Part shown: positions 1-10,600 of the stretch, in pieces
Layout: every line of letters starts with the position of its first letter
Position numbering within the stretch: position 1 is the first letter of the stretch
Assembly: GCA_902651635.1 (NCBI GenBank)
Contig: CACRSC010000084.1
Coordinates: 817,716-857,733 of the forward strand
Length of the DNA stretch: 40,018 bases
Source of the DNA: Mastigamoeba balamuthi
Lineage: Eukaryota; Evosea; Mastigamoebida; Mastigamoebidae
Direction: 5' to 3'
The notes under the pieces: generated by a model
Database searches by the model: none
The model's input: the letters and a program-made list of their open reading frames with translations, nothing else
Told to the model about the DNA's origin: nothing
Made by a program: the position numbers and the translations under genes

Positions 1-270
1 CTTCTTTTCTGGAACTTTTCTCAGCAAGTGCGATTTCTGTACCTTACCGGCAGATATGCCCGCAGGACTGCGAGCTCACTGAGAGGGGTCCGTTTTGGCA
101 TGCTGTAGACAGAGCACCGATGTGTCTGTCTATCAAGCTCTCCTTTGCAACACAGTCCTTTTTCGACATCAAGGCTCTGCGATAAGGACCTGTAAATACC
201 CGGCGTTCCGGAATACTGATAGTTCACCTGCGTTGTCGCGGTATTTCTGAGTCAATTTTCGAGAGATGAG
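1..270. repeat. Diverged copy of flanking repeat A, 3' of the first protease gene
   Basis: This stretch matches 5419-5690 and 6305-6590 with many substitutions and small indels. Shared landmarks in order are TCTGGAAC, TTTCTCAGCAAGT, GCAGATAT, CTGCGAGCTCAC and, near the end, TCAATTTT followed by CGAGAG. Short reading frames exist on both strands but are not conserved between copies, so I treat it as non-coding flank duplicated together with the protease genes. Confidence 0.6.
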
Positions 271-341
271 ACTGCCCAGATGTGAGAAATGCAAATCTGA
301 ATTTTCATTGGTTGGCAATCTCAATTGTAAATGGTCGGCTC

Positions 342-2592
342 TCACAGCGACTGGAACAGGAACTTCGCATTGGTCCACACCTTCGCCCCAGTCCCTGCCT
401 GGCAGCCCACCTTGGCCTCCAGCACATGCCCCGCTGCGGGCATCTCCACAGCCAGGTACCAGCTCTCCTGCTCCCCCTGCATCCCCACCTCGTGCACGTC
501 CGCCCACTCGTCCCCGAAGCGGTCCAGCACGCTGTACACCACGGCGCACTGCACGCCGCTGAGGTCGTCGCCCTGTACCGTCACCGCGATCTTGGCAGCC
601 TCGCTGGCCGAGACGCCCTGGGCGACGCCGATGGTGCCGGTGTCGTCGCTGATGGCGCGGATGGCGGCGGAACTGGCCGAGGCGTCGTACTGGAAGCGCA
701 CATAGCGAGTGGTGTCGTTGTTTCCCGGGTAGTGCTTCTGCTGGCCGTTATAGACACACCACGCAGTGATCTCGAGGAGGTTGTGCTCCTCGAACATGGG
801 GATCCGTGCGAACCAGTGGTATGTGTTGTTCCACATTCCAAGGAGCCCTGCCATCGGGCAGCTGAAATCCACCCACGGAGCCCCGAACTCGGGGACGAAG
901 CTGTAGTTCACACAACACATCGTCGGCAGCAGGCCCTTGAAGTCTACGACCTGGGCAACACGGGTCTGCATGCAGTGGCGTCAGAGTGTGATTGGCAAGT
1001 TTGTGCGATCATCGAATTGGAGAAGAGCGTAGGCGTGAGGAGAGGACGGGTTGACAATGGTGATGGTGTCGAGGGCGGGAAACACGTTGGGCCCATCGAA
1101 GAAGTCCTTGATGCACGTGTGGTTCGGGCCGCACTTCCAGTCATGCTGCCAATCGCAGAGGCCGCACGTGGCGTATGTGCTGCACCCGTCGTCCTCGTAG
1201 CCGCACTCCATCTCGCACTTGGGCGTCTTGGAAATGCACTGGTTCACAAGAACCCCATACATCCTCCGCGATCTGATCAGGCAAGCGCCCCCACCACGCC
1301 TGATGCGAAACCACCCCTTCTCTCCCCAGTCGGCTCCCCACGAGGCCTGGATCCTCCATCAGCAGGATTGCGTGGGGGCTGTGAAGTGCATACCTTTGCA
1401 ACCCAGTACTTGCCGTTGGCGTCGACACCCCACCCGATCAGCACCATGACGTGGTTCACTTGGCCCATACACCGGGCAGCTGCGAAAGCGCGTAAGACAA
1501 CGGTTCAACTCGCTCGCTGTGGTCTCACAGTTCTCGAGGACGCCGGACACGTAGAACTGCAGCGTGGTGGCATCCATGCTGAACGAAAGCGGTCCGAAGT
1601 TGACGAGGTCCGAGTCGATCCTCTCCTCGAAGAAGTCAACGTAGAAGCTGTTCGAAAACTTGCCCACAGCCTTGTCGGCGCTGTAATTGCACAGCCCGTC
1701 CTGCTCCGTGTATGGGTAGTCCTCTTCCTTCTCGAAGCCGCCACCCTGGCGGGTGAGGCTGATGATGTAGTCGTAGGGCCCCGACTCCGTTCCGCGGCTG
1801 CATCCATCGCTACTGGGGTCGCAGTCGATAACCTGCTGCACCGAGAACTGCGTCATGTTGCCGGTGCTCTCGAACCACGCAGACTCTATCACAGACGTAG
1901 TCGCGATCGCCCACGAGCTCCCGCACTGGCCTGTTCCGATCAGTCTAGGATGGGGCAGTGAGGCCTCACCCTGGTCGCGGACAGGAGTGACGGTGGGTGC
2001 AATCCAGTTGGACGGCAGGCTGGCGACGGGAGGCGAAGACCTCCTCGCAACGTGCTCACCCAGATTGGCCAGACCCTGGGAGACCTCTGCATCGCGAGTG
2101 AGCTGAGTGCAATTGGGAGGTCGGTGACCCACTGGTGTTGAGGTAACGCTGGGCAAACTCCTCGGTGGTGAGGTCGGCAAACTGTCGGGATTGGGGGGAG
2201 AAGTTGAGAAGGCTCTGCGGCTGCGGGGAACACCGAGTGCCCCGCACCTTGGTGGGACCGAAATTGGTGTTGGGTATTTCGGCCGAGAGCTGCTGGATTT
2301 CCCTGAGGTTCTGCGCAAACACAGTCATCCTCCGGGCATCTGACATCCATTTCGAGTGTTCTCAGCGAGCGTGCTGTTATGAGTAGCGTACCCTCAGTTG
2401 CAGTGTATTTTGTTGGCCTTCTTCCATTGGGACTGTATACATCAAAGGTGAGATGTCTTGAAGAGGCGAGTGCGGGGTATTTCAAACCCAGAGCTGGGGG
2501 ACGTCGACACTGTCGAGCAACGGGCTGCGTGCGGCAGCCACGTAGGCCACGACGAGCGACAGGGCGATCAGCTTTGAGAGGTGTAGCTCCAT
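342..2592 (-). pseudogene. Decayed papain-family (C1A) protease with Ser in place of catalytic Cys
   Basis: A tandem paralogue of the gene at 2917-5294 with the same exon plan: signal peptide exon, I29-type propeptide exons, papain domain, Cys-rich module and ~200-residue C-terminal domain. The start at 2592 gives a hydrophobic leader (MELHLSKLIALSLVVAYVAA). The active-site motif reads QCGSSWA (about 1905-1925), so the nucleophile Cys is Ser. The His motif NHVMVLIGWG is kept. The Asn of the usual NSWG motif is Ala (ASWG) if the splice is placed as in the paralogue. Exon 2 (about 2430-2390) is 5 nt shorter than its counterpart, which shifts the frame and brings in a TGA. The donor expected after QFD (near 1009) reads GA instead of GT. 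The C-terminal domain stays open to the TGA at 342. Catalytic loss is clear from the sequence. The frame breaks could in part be sequencing errors, which would leave a SERA-like or TINAG-like pseudoenzyme. Confidence 0.75.
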
Positions 2593-2916
2593 TCAATCAC
2601 ACGAGGTGAATTATTCTCGTCTGGCGCTTAGGGCCTGGCTGAAGTGGGGTCCCGTGACTGTACATAGGCACCATTTTTCTTTCTGGACAGCTTCTCAGTC
2701 GATTTTTTCTCTCCGTTTGCGTCCCTTCGCAGAAATACGGGACTCTTTTGGAATGGGGGAGAAGGGGGACTGGATATCTCGCCGACGAGACTCCTCGTTG
2801 ACGAACCGCAGCTGTTATTGGATGCATAAGCCTGCCTCAAAAGCAATGAGGAAAGCAGTGAGAAATCCTGATCTATTTGCAATGTTTATCAATCTTCAAT
2901 TGTCGATGGTCGGCTC
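2593..2916. other. Spacer between the two tandem protease genes
   Basis: This holds the 5' flank of the decayed protease and the 3' flank of the intact one. It contains a strongly diverged trace of repeat A (TCTGGACAG, CTTCTCAGTC, CGCAGAAAT near 2682-2735) and the box GGATATCTC at 2772-2780, about 180 bp upstream of the ATG at 2592. The last ~60 bp resemble the flank just before position 342, consistent with duplication of the 3' end. Confidence 0.5.
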
Positions 2917-5294
2917 TCACAGCGACTGGAAGAGGTACTTCTCAGTGGTCCACACCTTCGCCCCATTCCCTGCCTGGCAGCCCACCTTGGCCTCCAGAAC
3001 ATGCCACGCTGCGGGCATCTCCACAGCCAGGTACCAGCTCTCCAGCTCCCCCTGCATCCTAACCTCGTGCACGTCCGCCCACTCGTCTCCGAAGCGGTCC
3101 AGCACGCTGTACTTCACGGCGCACTGCACGCCGCTGAGGTCGTCACCATGCACCGTCACAGCGATCTTGACAGCCTCGCTGGCCGAGGCCTTCTGGATGA
3201 CGCCGATAATGCCGGTGTCGTCGCTGATGGCGCGGATGGCGTCGGAGCCGGCAGAAGAGTCGTACTGGAACCTCACGTAGCGAGTGGCGTCGTTCCCCGG
3301 GTAGTGATTCTCTCTTGCATAACGGCACCAGGCGGTGGCCTCGAGGAACATGTTGTCCTCTGACATGGGGATCGTGGCGAACCAGTGGAATACGCCGTTC
3401 CAGTGGCCAAGGTACCTGGCCATCGGGCTCCTGTCATCCTCCCACGGAGCCCAGAACTTGGGGACGAAGCTGTAGTTCAGGAAGCACGACTCCGGCGGCG
3501 CGCCCTGGACGTCCTCGACCATTCCAACGCGGGTCTGCGAACACAGACGTCAGGAGGGACTTCGCTGCTGCCACCAGCTGCGGAAAACACTCACGTCGAA
3601 CTTGTAGACCGCGTAGGGGAATGACGGGCTGACTCTGGTGATGGTGTCGAGGTCGGGCTTCATGTTGGGCCCGTCGAAGAAGTCCTTGATGCACGTGTGG
3701 TTCACGCCGCACGTGAAGCCCTCCTGCCACTTGCAGCCGCCGCAGTTGACGTAGCTGCCGCAGCCGTCCGACTCGTCCCCGCACTCCCACTTGCACGTGG
3801 GCTTCTTGGGCACGCACGCGTCGACAGTGACGCCGAACGCCAGCCACGACGCCATCAGGCAAGCACCGGCACCGCGCCTGATGCGGAACCACCCCTTCTC
3901 TCCCCAGTCGGCTCCCCACGAGTTCTGCAGACGCACTCTCAGGCCGAGGTCTGCTGTGAGGGAGACGAACCTTGACAACCCAGTACTTGCCGCTGGCGTC
4001 GACACCCCATCCAATCAGCACAACGAGGTGGTTCGTCTGGTTCATGCACTGGGGCGCTGCGTGACAGTGTGAAATACTCAGAGATTGGACGACAGTGGGA
4101 GACCAGGGGGGCGCATGGAGCTCACTGTCCTCGAGGACGCCGGACACGTAGAGCTGCAGTGTCGTCGCGTCGAGGCCGAACGACAGCGGGCCCGAGCGGA
4201 CCAGCTCCGAGTCGATCCTGTCCTCGTCAAAGTCGACGTAGAAGCTGTACGAGAACTTGCCCACGGCCTTGCCAGCTCTGTATTTGCACTGCGCCTGGTC
4301 GCTGGCCGTGTACGGGTAGTCCTTCTCGGTCTCGAAGCCGCCGCCGTGCTCGGTGAGGCTGATGATGTAGTCGTAGGAAGTGAACGGGTTGCCACCACTG
4401 CACCCGTGGCTGGTGGTGTCGCAGTCGACGAGCTGCTGTGTCGAGAACTGCGTCATGTTGCCGGTGCTCTTGTACCACGCAGACTCCATCACGGCCGTGG
4501 TCGCGAACGCCCAGCAGCTCCCGCACTGGCCTGCGAGCCGGCGTTGTCAGGTGCGCGACCTCAGCAGGAAGGATGAGGGAGGCCTCTCACCCTGGTCGCG
4601 GACAGGAGTGACGGTGGGCGCGACCCAGTTGGACGGCAGGCCAGCGACGGGCACGGGGCTCAGGGTCCTCTTCTTGATCAGCCCCTCGAGCTTCGACAGG
4701 CCGGTGGGGACGTCTGGAGATGTCGCTCGCTGTCAGACCGAGGGCGGACGAGAGAAGTCTGGACTCACTGGCGTTGAGGTAGATCTTAGCGAACTCCTCC
4801 TTGGTGAGGTCGGCATACTGGCAAGGAGGGGCGAGGGGTCAGTGGGGCTGAGACACTCGGGAGTGGTCTGCGGGGAGAAACGGGTTGCCCGTACCTTGGT
4901 GAGGCCGAATTCCGTGCTGGGCATCGCAGCCGACAGTCTCCTGACCTCCCTGACGTTCTGCTCAAACACGGCCACCCTCTGGGCCTCTGCGCTCTCCTGG
5001 TGAGGAACAGTGGCTCGGCGCAACACTTGCCGGGGTGGGCCAAGAGGGAGCGGCGCACCCTCGGCGGGCGTGTAGGCCCTGTTGTTCTGCTGCTTCCATT
5101 GCGACTGTTCTCGCGAGGGAAAAGAAAACCGCCTGTGGTGAGTTGCGCCTGTGCGACTGTGCAACGGGGCAGGAGGGACAGGCGCTGCTGACCCAGAGCT
5201 GCGGGATGCCGAGGCTGTCGAGCGCCGGGCTGTACGCTGCAGCCACGCAGGCCACTACGAGCGAGAGAGCGCACGCTTGGGCGCCGAATGCCAT
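2917..5294 (-). CDS. Secreted papain-family cysteine protease with Cys-rich and novel C-terminal domains
   Basis: Nine exons can be joined in frame: 5294-5193, 5104-5059, 4986-4895, 4817-4769, 4713-4591, 4530-4126, 4056-3971, 3924-3595 and 3534-2917, giving 616 residues. Residues 1-20 are a signal peptide. Residues ~35-96 are an I29 inhibitor propeptide (QWK..NNRAYTP, EEAQRVAVFEQN, YADLTKEEFAK). Residues ~122-330 are the papain domain: oxyanion Gln139, nucleophile Cys143 in QCGSCWAFA, His282 in NHLVVLIGWG and Asn302 in NSWGADWGEKGW. Then comes a module with about ten Cys (CVPKKPTCKWECG to CGVNHTCIKDFF). Residues 412-616 are a domain I cannot place. All three catalytic residues are present, so an active endopeptidase of the secretory or lysosomal route is expected. 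The tandem paralogue downstream has decayed. Confidence 0.88.
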
Positions 5295-5299
5295 GTCTC

Positions 5300-5903
5300 T
5301 GCTGTGTGTCGATGAAAAAGTGACTGGGTATGGCGTGTCCGCCGAGAGCGGTTTTGATCGATCGGGGAGTGCGGGGTTGTGGGCGACTGATAACAGACAA
5401 GGAAAAGCGAGAAAGTCCTCTTCTCATATCTGGAACGTTTCTCAGCAAGTCCGATTCTGTTCCTTCCCGCAGATATCCCGACAGGTCTGCGAGCTCACCG
5501 ATGCGGTGGGTACGTTTGGCCTGCTGTCCACTGGGAACCCAGGTGGCTGACTGTCAAGATCGATCTTCACCTCTACCGTACAGGACTAAGACAACATCAG
5601 GGCGATAGTAATCCGTCAATTTTTCAGCCTTTGGGTATGCTGAGAGGCCACCTGTGTTTGCGAGGTAATCTTCAGTCATTTTGCGAGAGGTGGAGACGGC
5701 CCGTATTTGATTGAGGAAGCTGAGGACGCTGAGAAATGGAATTCTGTATTCCAATGGTACTTGAATTGAATCTTCTCTTTGTTGATGTGTATGGATGTGA
5801 TGGAAGGAGGGGAAAGAGAGGCGAAGATATCTCGAGTCGAGAAGGAGATCACAAAATTACCCCTCTTCATGAAAGGAAGACTGTAGGGTGTGACATGAAA
5901 GCA
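5300..5903. repeat. Repeat A, left copy, 5' of the intact protease
   Basis: About 600 bp, highly similar to 6187-6795. Shared landmarks are GTCCGCCGAGAGCGG, GATCGATCGGGG, GACTGATAACAGACAAGG, TCTGGAACGTTTCTCAGCAA, CCACTGGGAACCCAGGTGG, ATTGAGGAAGCTGAGGACGC, GTATGGATGTGATGGAAGG and GAAAGGAAGACTGTAGGGTG. It starts just upstream of the protease ATG and includes an AGATAT box at 5471-5476, about 180 bp upstream of that start. Small indels between the copies break any common reading frame, so coding is unlikely. Confidence 0.8.
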
Positions 5904-6178
5904 GGTGAGGCCGTTCTTCTCACTTGGTTTTCAAATGATGGAATGCCTCGAATTTGGATAACATCATGACCAATGCTGTACCCTGTGGTTCTGAGAGTGT
6001 ACATCAACTGTAGGTTTGAGTTGTCTGGTTTGTGCGAAAGACGCACACTAGAGCGCTTCACACAGATTTGTAGGTGGTATATAGACCGAGGCTCTGTATT
6101 AGCATGGCCTCTCCGTGCTTCAAGTGATTGAAAGCTGTTTGCGTGTGTGGGGGTTTCTGTTGTTTACTTGGCGGAGCG
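5904..6178. repeat. Repeat B, condensed left copy
   Basis: The first half (about 5904-6033) matches 7101-7229. The second half (about 6034-6178) matches 7556-7702, which is the flank and very end of the receptor RasGAP gene. The left copy lacks two stretches present on the right, roughly 6810-7100 and 7230-7555. It stops at the N at 6179, just where the right copy would enter the RasGAP coding region. Confidence 0.8.
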
Positions 6179-6179
6179 N
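6179..6179. other. Ambiguous base (N), probable assembly joint
   Basis: This is the only N in the window. To its left the sequence follows the block that on the right leads into the RasGAP gene (TACTTGGCGGAGCG). To its right the sequence restarts within repeat A. Homology changes register exactly here, which suggests two contigs or two haplotype copies joined end to end. The local gene order should be read with care. Confidence 0.6.
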
Positions 6180-6186
6180 TTGCCTT

Positions 6187-6795
6187 CTGCTGTGTGACGA
6201 TGAAAAACAAAGTGACTGGGTTTGGTGTCCGCCGAGAGCGGTTTTGATCGATCGGGGGGGTGCGGGGTTGTGGGCGACTGATAACAGACAAGGAAAAGCG
6301 AGAAAGTCCTCTTCTCATATCTGGAACGTTTCTCAGCAAGTCCGATTCTGTTCCTTAGCCGCAGATATCCCGACAGGACTGCGAGCTCACCGATTGGGTG
6401 GGTCCGTTTGGCCTGCTGTCCACTGGGAACCCAGGTGGCTGACTGTTAAGATCGATCTTCACTTTACCGTACAGTACTATTTCAACATCAGGCCGATAGT
6501 TGTCCGTCAATTTTCAGCCTTACGGTATGCTGAGAGGCCACCTGTGTTTGCGAGGTAATCTTCAGTCATTTTGCGAGAGGTGAGACGGCTTGTATTTGAT
6601 TGAGGAAGCTGAGGACGCTTGAGAAATGGAATTCTGTATTTCCAATGGTACTTCAATTGAATCTTCTCTTTGTTGATGTGTATGGATGTGATGGAAGGAG
6701 GGGAAAGAGAGGCGAAGATATCTCGAGTCGAGAAGGAGATCACTATATTTCCCCTCTTCATGAAAGGAAGACTGTAGGGTGTAACATGAAAGCAG
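6187..6795. repeat. Repeat A, right copy
   Basis: Near-identical to 5300-5903, with a few single-base indels (for example GGGGG against GGGG, and an extra T near 6620). The minus-strand reading frame ending about 6507 is not kept in the left copy, so I do not call a gene here. Confidence 0.8.
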
Positions 6796-7688
6796 TGGGG
6801 CTGCTGGTTCTCAGGTGAGACATCGGGAAGCTCATGGCTTTTCTGAATTTGGCAGATTCGATTGATGCAATTGTGTACGCGATGCCTCTGTGACAAACCT
6901 ATGGAATCGCGAGCAGATTATGCTCAGGATGTCCTTTGGTGGCTCTCTGGGAGTGCAATGATCCCATTGGGGATCTTGTGTACTGAAAAGTTCACGAATG
7001 ACTTGATTACCGTGTGTTATCCTGCTTGAAACATGCACAGTCCTTGATGATCACTGGCTTCTCGCCATTGCCAAAAGGAACAGATCGAGAGAAGTAGTCA
7101 CTGCTAGGGTTCTTCTCACTTGGTTTGCAAATGATGGAATGCCTCGAATTTGGATAACTTCATGACCAATGCAGTACCCTGTGGTTCTGAGAGTGTACAT
7201 CCACTGTTGGTTTGAGTGGTCTGGTTTGATAACCAACAGACTGAAGATGTAGGGGGCGGACCTTCTGCATCAGCTCAAAGGCTCTGATGATCACAACTGA
7301 CCTCCACAAGTTCCTGAAGCGGTCAGGTCTTCACTCTACTCCTTGTCACACGACACGACGCTCGAGGAAGCCTGGCATGGTGGTGGACCTGTACCATCAA
7401 GGATTCCACAACTGGGCTCAATAAAGCTTGATCTGAACACGTTCGAAGTGACGAACCTGATCCCGGTCGAAGGCGAAGGTGAAGACAGGCACAGGAGGGC
7501 ATTTCGCAGGGATCCGTCCTTGAAGATGAACAGGGACACGAGGTCCTCAGAGACTTGTGCGAAAGACGCACACTAGAGCGCTTCACACAGATTTGTGGGT
7601 GGTATGTAGACCGAGGCTCTGTATTAGCATGGCCTCGCCGTGCTTCAAGTGATTGAAAGCTGATTGCGTGTGTGGGAGTTTCTGTTGT
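6796..7688. other. Gene-poor stretch with right-hand repeat B halves
   Basis: The stretches 7101-7229 and 7556-7702 are the two halves of repeat B. The sequences 6810-7100 and 7230-7555 occur only here. A plus-strand open frame at 7343-7576 reads like coding sequence in places but has no recognisable domain, no clear splice sites and no left-hand copy. It could be a gene relic. I see no other gene, RNA or promoter signal. Confidence 0.4.
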
Positions 7689-10600
7689 TTACTTGGCGGA
7701 GCGTTTCACCTGCGCTGCAATGCTCTGGAGGCATGTGGCATACAGCGCATCGGGGATGGCCACCGCCTGCTCGCTGAACCTCCCTGGCTCTGCAGCGATC
7801 TTGCCGTAGAACCGCGAGAGACCCGGGAAGTTGTTCTGTAGCAACTCGTTGAAGTTGGTCATGTACTTCTCCTTCTCCCCGAATAGCGTCACCGTAGAGA
7901 GACACTGCAGGACCTTGGTGACAAGCACGAGGCACCTGCGCAGCTGCTCGTTCGGCGGCTCTGCGTTGACGCAGGGCAGTCAGAAGCAACGCGAGAGGAG
8001 GGAGAGAGAACCTTTGAGGAGGCCGTAGGACTCGGGAACGGAGATGGCGACGTTGAGCAGCCGGAGGAAGACAAAGGCGCCGACAGAGGACCAGATGATC
8101 TTCTCGTCCTTGTCGGGCCACTTGGCGGTCATGGCGTCCTTGATGGCCCAGCAGATGTGCTTGATCTCAGGCGGCATGTCGTCGGCCGAGAGGAAGATCT
8201 GCGTCATGAACTTCTGCGTCGTCAGGCACAGCTGCAGCACGTTGACGCTGAGGTCCGCGGCCTGCTCGCTCTCGTTGAGCTTCTCGGGGTCGACCTCGTA
8301 CTTGCCCTCGCTGTAGAGCCGCATGCTGACCATCTTGCCCTTGCGCTGCGCCTTCTGCTGCTCCTCCTTCTCCTGGTCGTTGTCGGCCTCCTTCTGCAGG
8401 ATCTCCTGCAGCAGCGCGCCGAACGTGCGCCACAGGTACGACAGCGAGACCATCTTCGAGTAGTACTTGAACGCCTTGGTCGAGATGCTGTTGCCGCGGA
8501 AGATGACCTCGAGGCTGTCGCTGTCCTCGACCTCCTTTCGGATCAGCGCCTCGACGAGCCCGCGCGACGCCCCTCGCCTCTCGTACGCGTACACGAGCAC
8601 CTTGGCCAGGTTCTCCGTCTCGGTAACCTGCGCAGCCGCGCAGGCCCCCAGCGCGAACGCGAAGCCGTTCTCCGGGTCGTCCTCGATTTTCTGCGCAGAC
8701 TCGTGAGCCAAGAGATGAGCACCAGGCAGTGCAGGCGCGAGAGCCCACCTGCTCGATCTCCGTGCAGTCGTAGGCGGTGGTCGGGGGCTTGCAGGTGGCG
8801 AAACGGGCTTTGCTCTCGGGGGACTCGAGCTCGACGAGCTTCCGTGAGCGCTTCCTCCACCTGCGGACAGCCAAGAGGACGAGGAGGGCGCAGGCGATGG
8901 CGAACGACCCGCCGAGGACGGTCCCCAGGATGATCGCGAGCCTCGACCGCGCGTCGTCGCCGTCGTCGGCAACGGCGAGGCAGGGCCCGCGCTGCTCGGT
9001 CCCGTTGAGGCACCTGCACATCAGGGTCGCCTCGTTGCAGCGCCCCACGCCGCACGAGATGTTCTGGCAGCTCAGCGCCGACGTCGTGAACGACCACAGC
9101 GGCGAGTTGGCGGCCTCGACCCCGTTGTGGATCGTGATGGCCCAGACATACGTGGCGTTGCGCCTCGTTACTGCGCAGCTCGGTGTGAGAGCCAGGTGGC
9201 CAGCAGGGGCTGGGCGTCCACACCGTTCTGAGGGAGGACAACAGAGCGGCTCAGGGGCGAGATGTCGTCCTGCAGGAACGCCGGCATCCGCCCCATCGTG
9301 TAGTTCAGAGGCGTGCCCACGGGCAGGACGTCCATCCACAGGATGATCTTCACCGTCTGGTCGACGCGGAGCAGGCACTCGCCAAAGGCATCGGTCTCGA
9401 GGTCCCATTTGAGCGTGATTCCTTGGAGAGAACGCTGTCAGGATAGGGAGGGCGAGAGGGTGGCTGGGCAGCGCTGGGCGTGCCGAAGCCGGGGACGTCG
9501 GTCATGTTGGGCAGCGGGTACGTCAGCACGGGCGGCCGCGGGTGCTTGCATACTGTGTAGAGCCACGAGGTGCGGTCGCGGTCGAGGTCCGTCATGTTGT
9601 CCTGGTTGACCACGCGGATGGACCAGAACCACCTGCCGACCTCCAGCCGCACGTTGTGGAACTGCGGGCCTCCTCGGCCCACAGTGTCCGCCAGGGGCAC
9701 CACGCCGCGCGTCGAGTACTTGGAGTCTCCCCTGCCGATGAGCAGCTGCCCCGGAGTCCGTCCGTTAGCAGCGTGCGGGAAAGATAAGGGGAGCACACCT
9801 CGTAGTGTGGGCGAACTGTGGACGAGCACGAAGAGCCCAGCCACCGAGTGCTCAGCGCAGAGAAGTTCACAACAGCGAACGACCTGTTGGGCTCCACGAA
9901 GCTGTGCTCCGACTCGCGCGGCCTGGTGCGGACAACCAAGGAGGCTGTTAGCGGGAGAGAGCCCGGAGTGACAGAGCGCACATCTGCTGCAGGGCCGGCA
10001 GCGGGGAGGCCAGCGTGCACATCGAAAAGCTCTGCGTCTCGCTCCTCCCGTTCATATCGGCGCTGTAGGCCACAAAGTACCACTGGTACTTGCCCTCGTA
10101 CAGCTTGATCTTCCCAGGGGCGGTGCTCCGTAGGACTGGGGCCTGGCTGCTGTCCGCCTCACCCACGAACACCTCGTACTCCATTCTCGTGAACTCGGCC
10201 GTCGCAGAGCCTGCAAGGGGGAAGGGCACGTCAGACCGGCCGAGGGCGCGCAGGCTCCGCACAGTATCTGCCCGGGCTGTCGACCCTCCAGTCGAACATG
10301 ACCTCTGTCGTGCTGACAAAGGTCCCGTTCAGCGGCGTCAGAGGCACAAGCCCAGCCGGCTTCTTGGGAATGCACACTTGGAATCTGCGCAGGCAATCAG
10401 CTTTCAAGCCGACAGGGAAAGGGGCGTTGCCAACTGTGACGTACGCCGAGGAGCCGGAGACGTTCCAGTAGTTCGACAGAACCGATACTGACCACGTGAA
10501 GTTGCCGTTGGGGACGGCAAGGACGTGCTTGGCCGTGTTGGCAGGCAGAGAGACGACCGCGACGGCCTCGCCAGACGACGCGGTGACGCTCAGCACCACC

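Noticed and set aside
1-60. Heat-shock-like TTC..GAA units near TTCTGGAAC
   Set aside because: The spacing between units is irregular and differs between the repeat copies. Too weak to call.
282-1961. 559-codon plus-strand open frame across the decayed protease
   Set aside because: It lies antisense to clear papain-family exons and results from GC-rich codons. No domain is visible in its translation.
5300-6900. Small coding frames in repeat A (for example one containing LRNVPDMRRG)
   Set aside because: The copies differ by frame-shifting indels, so a shared protein is not supported.
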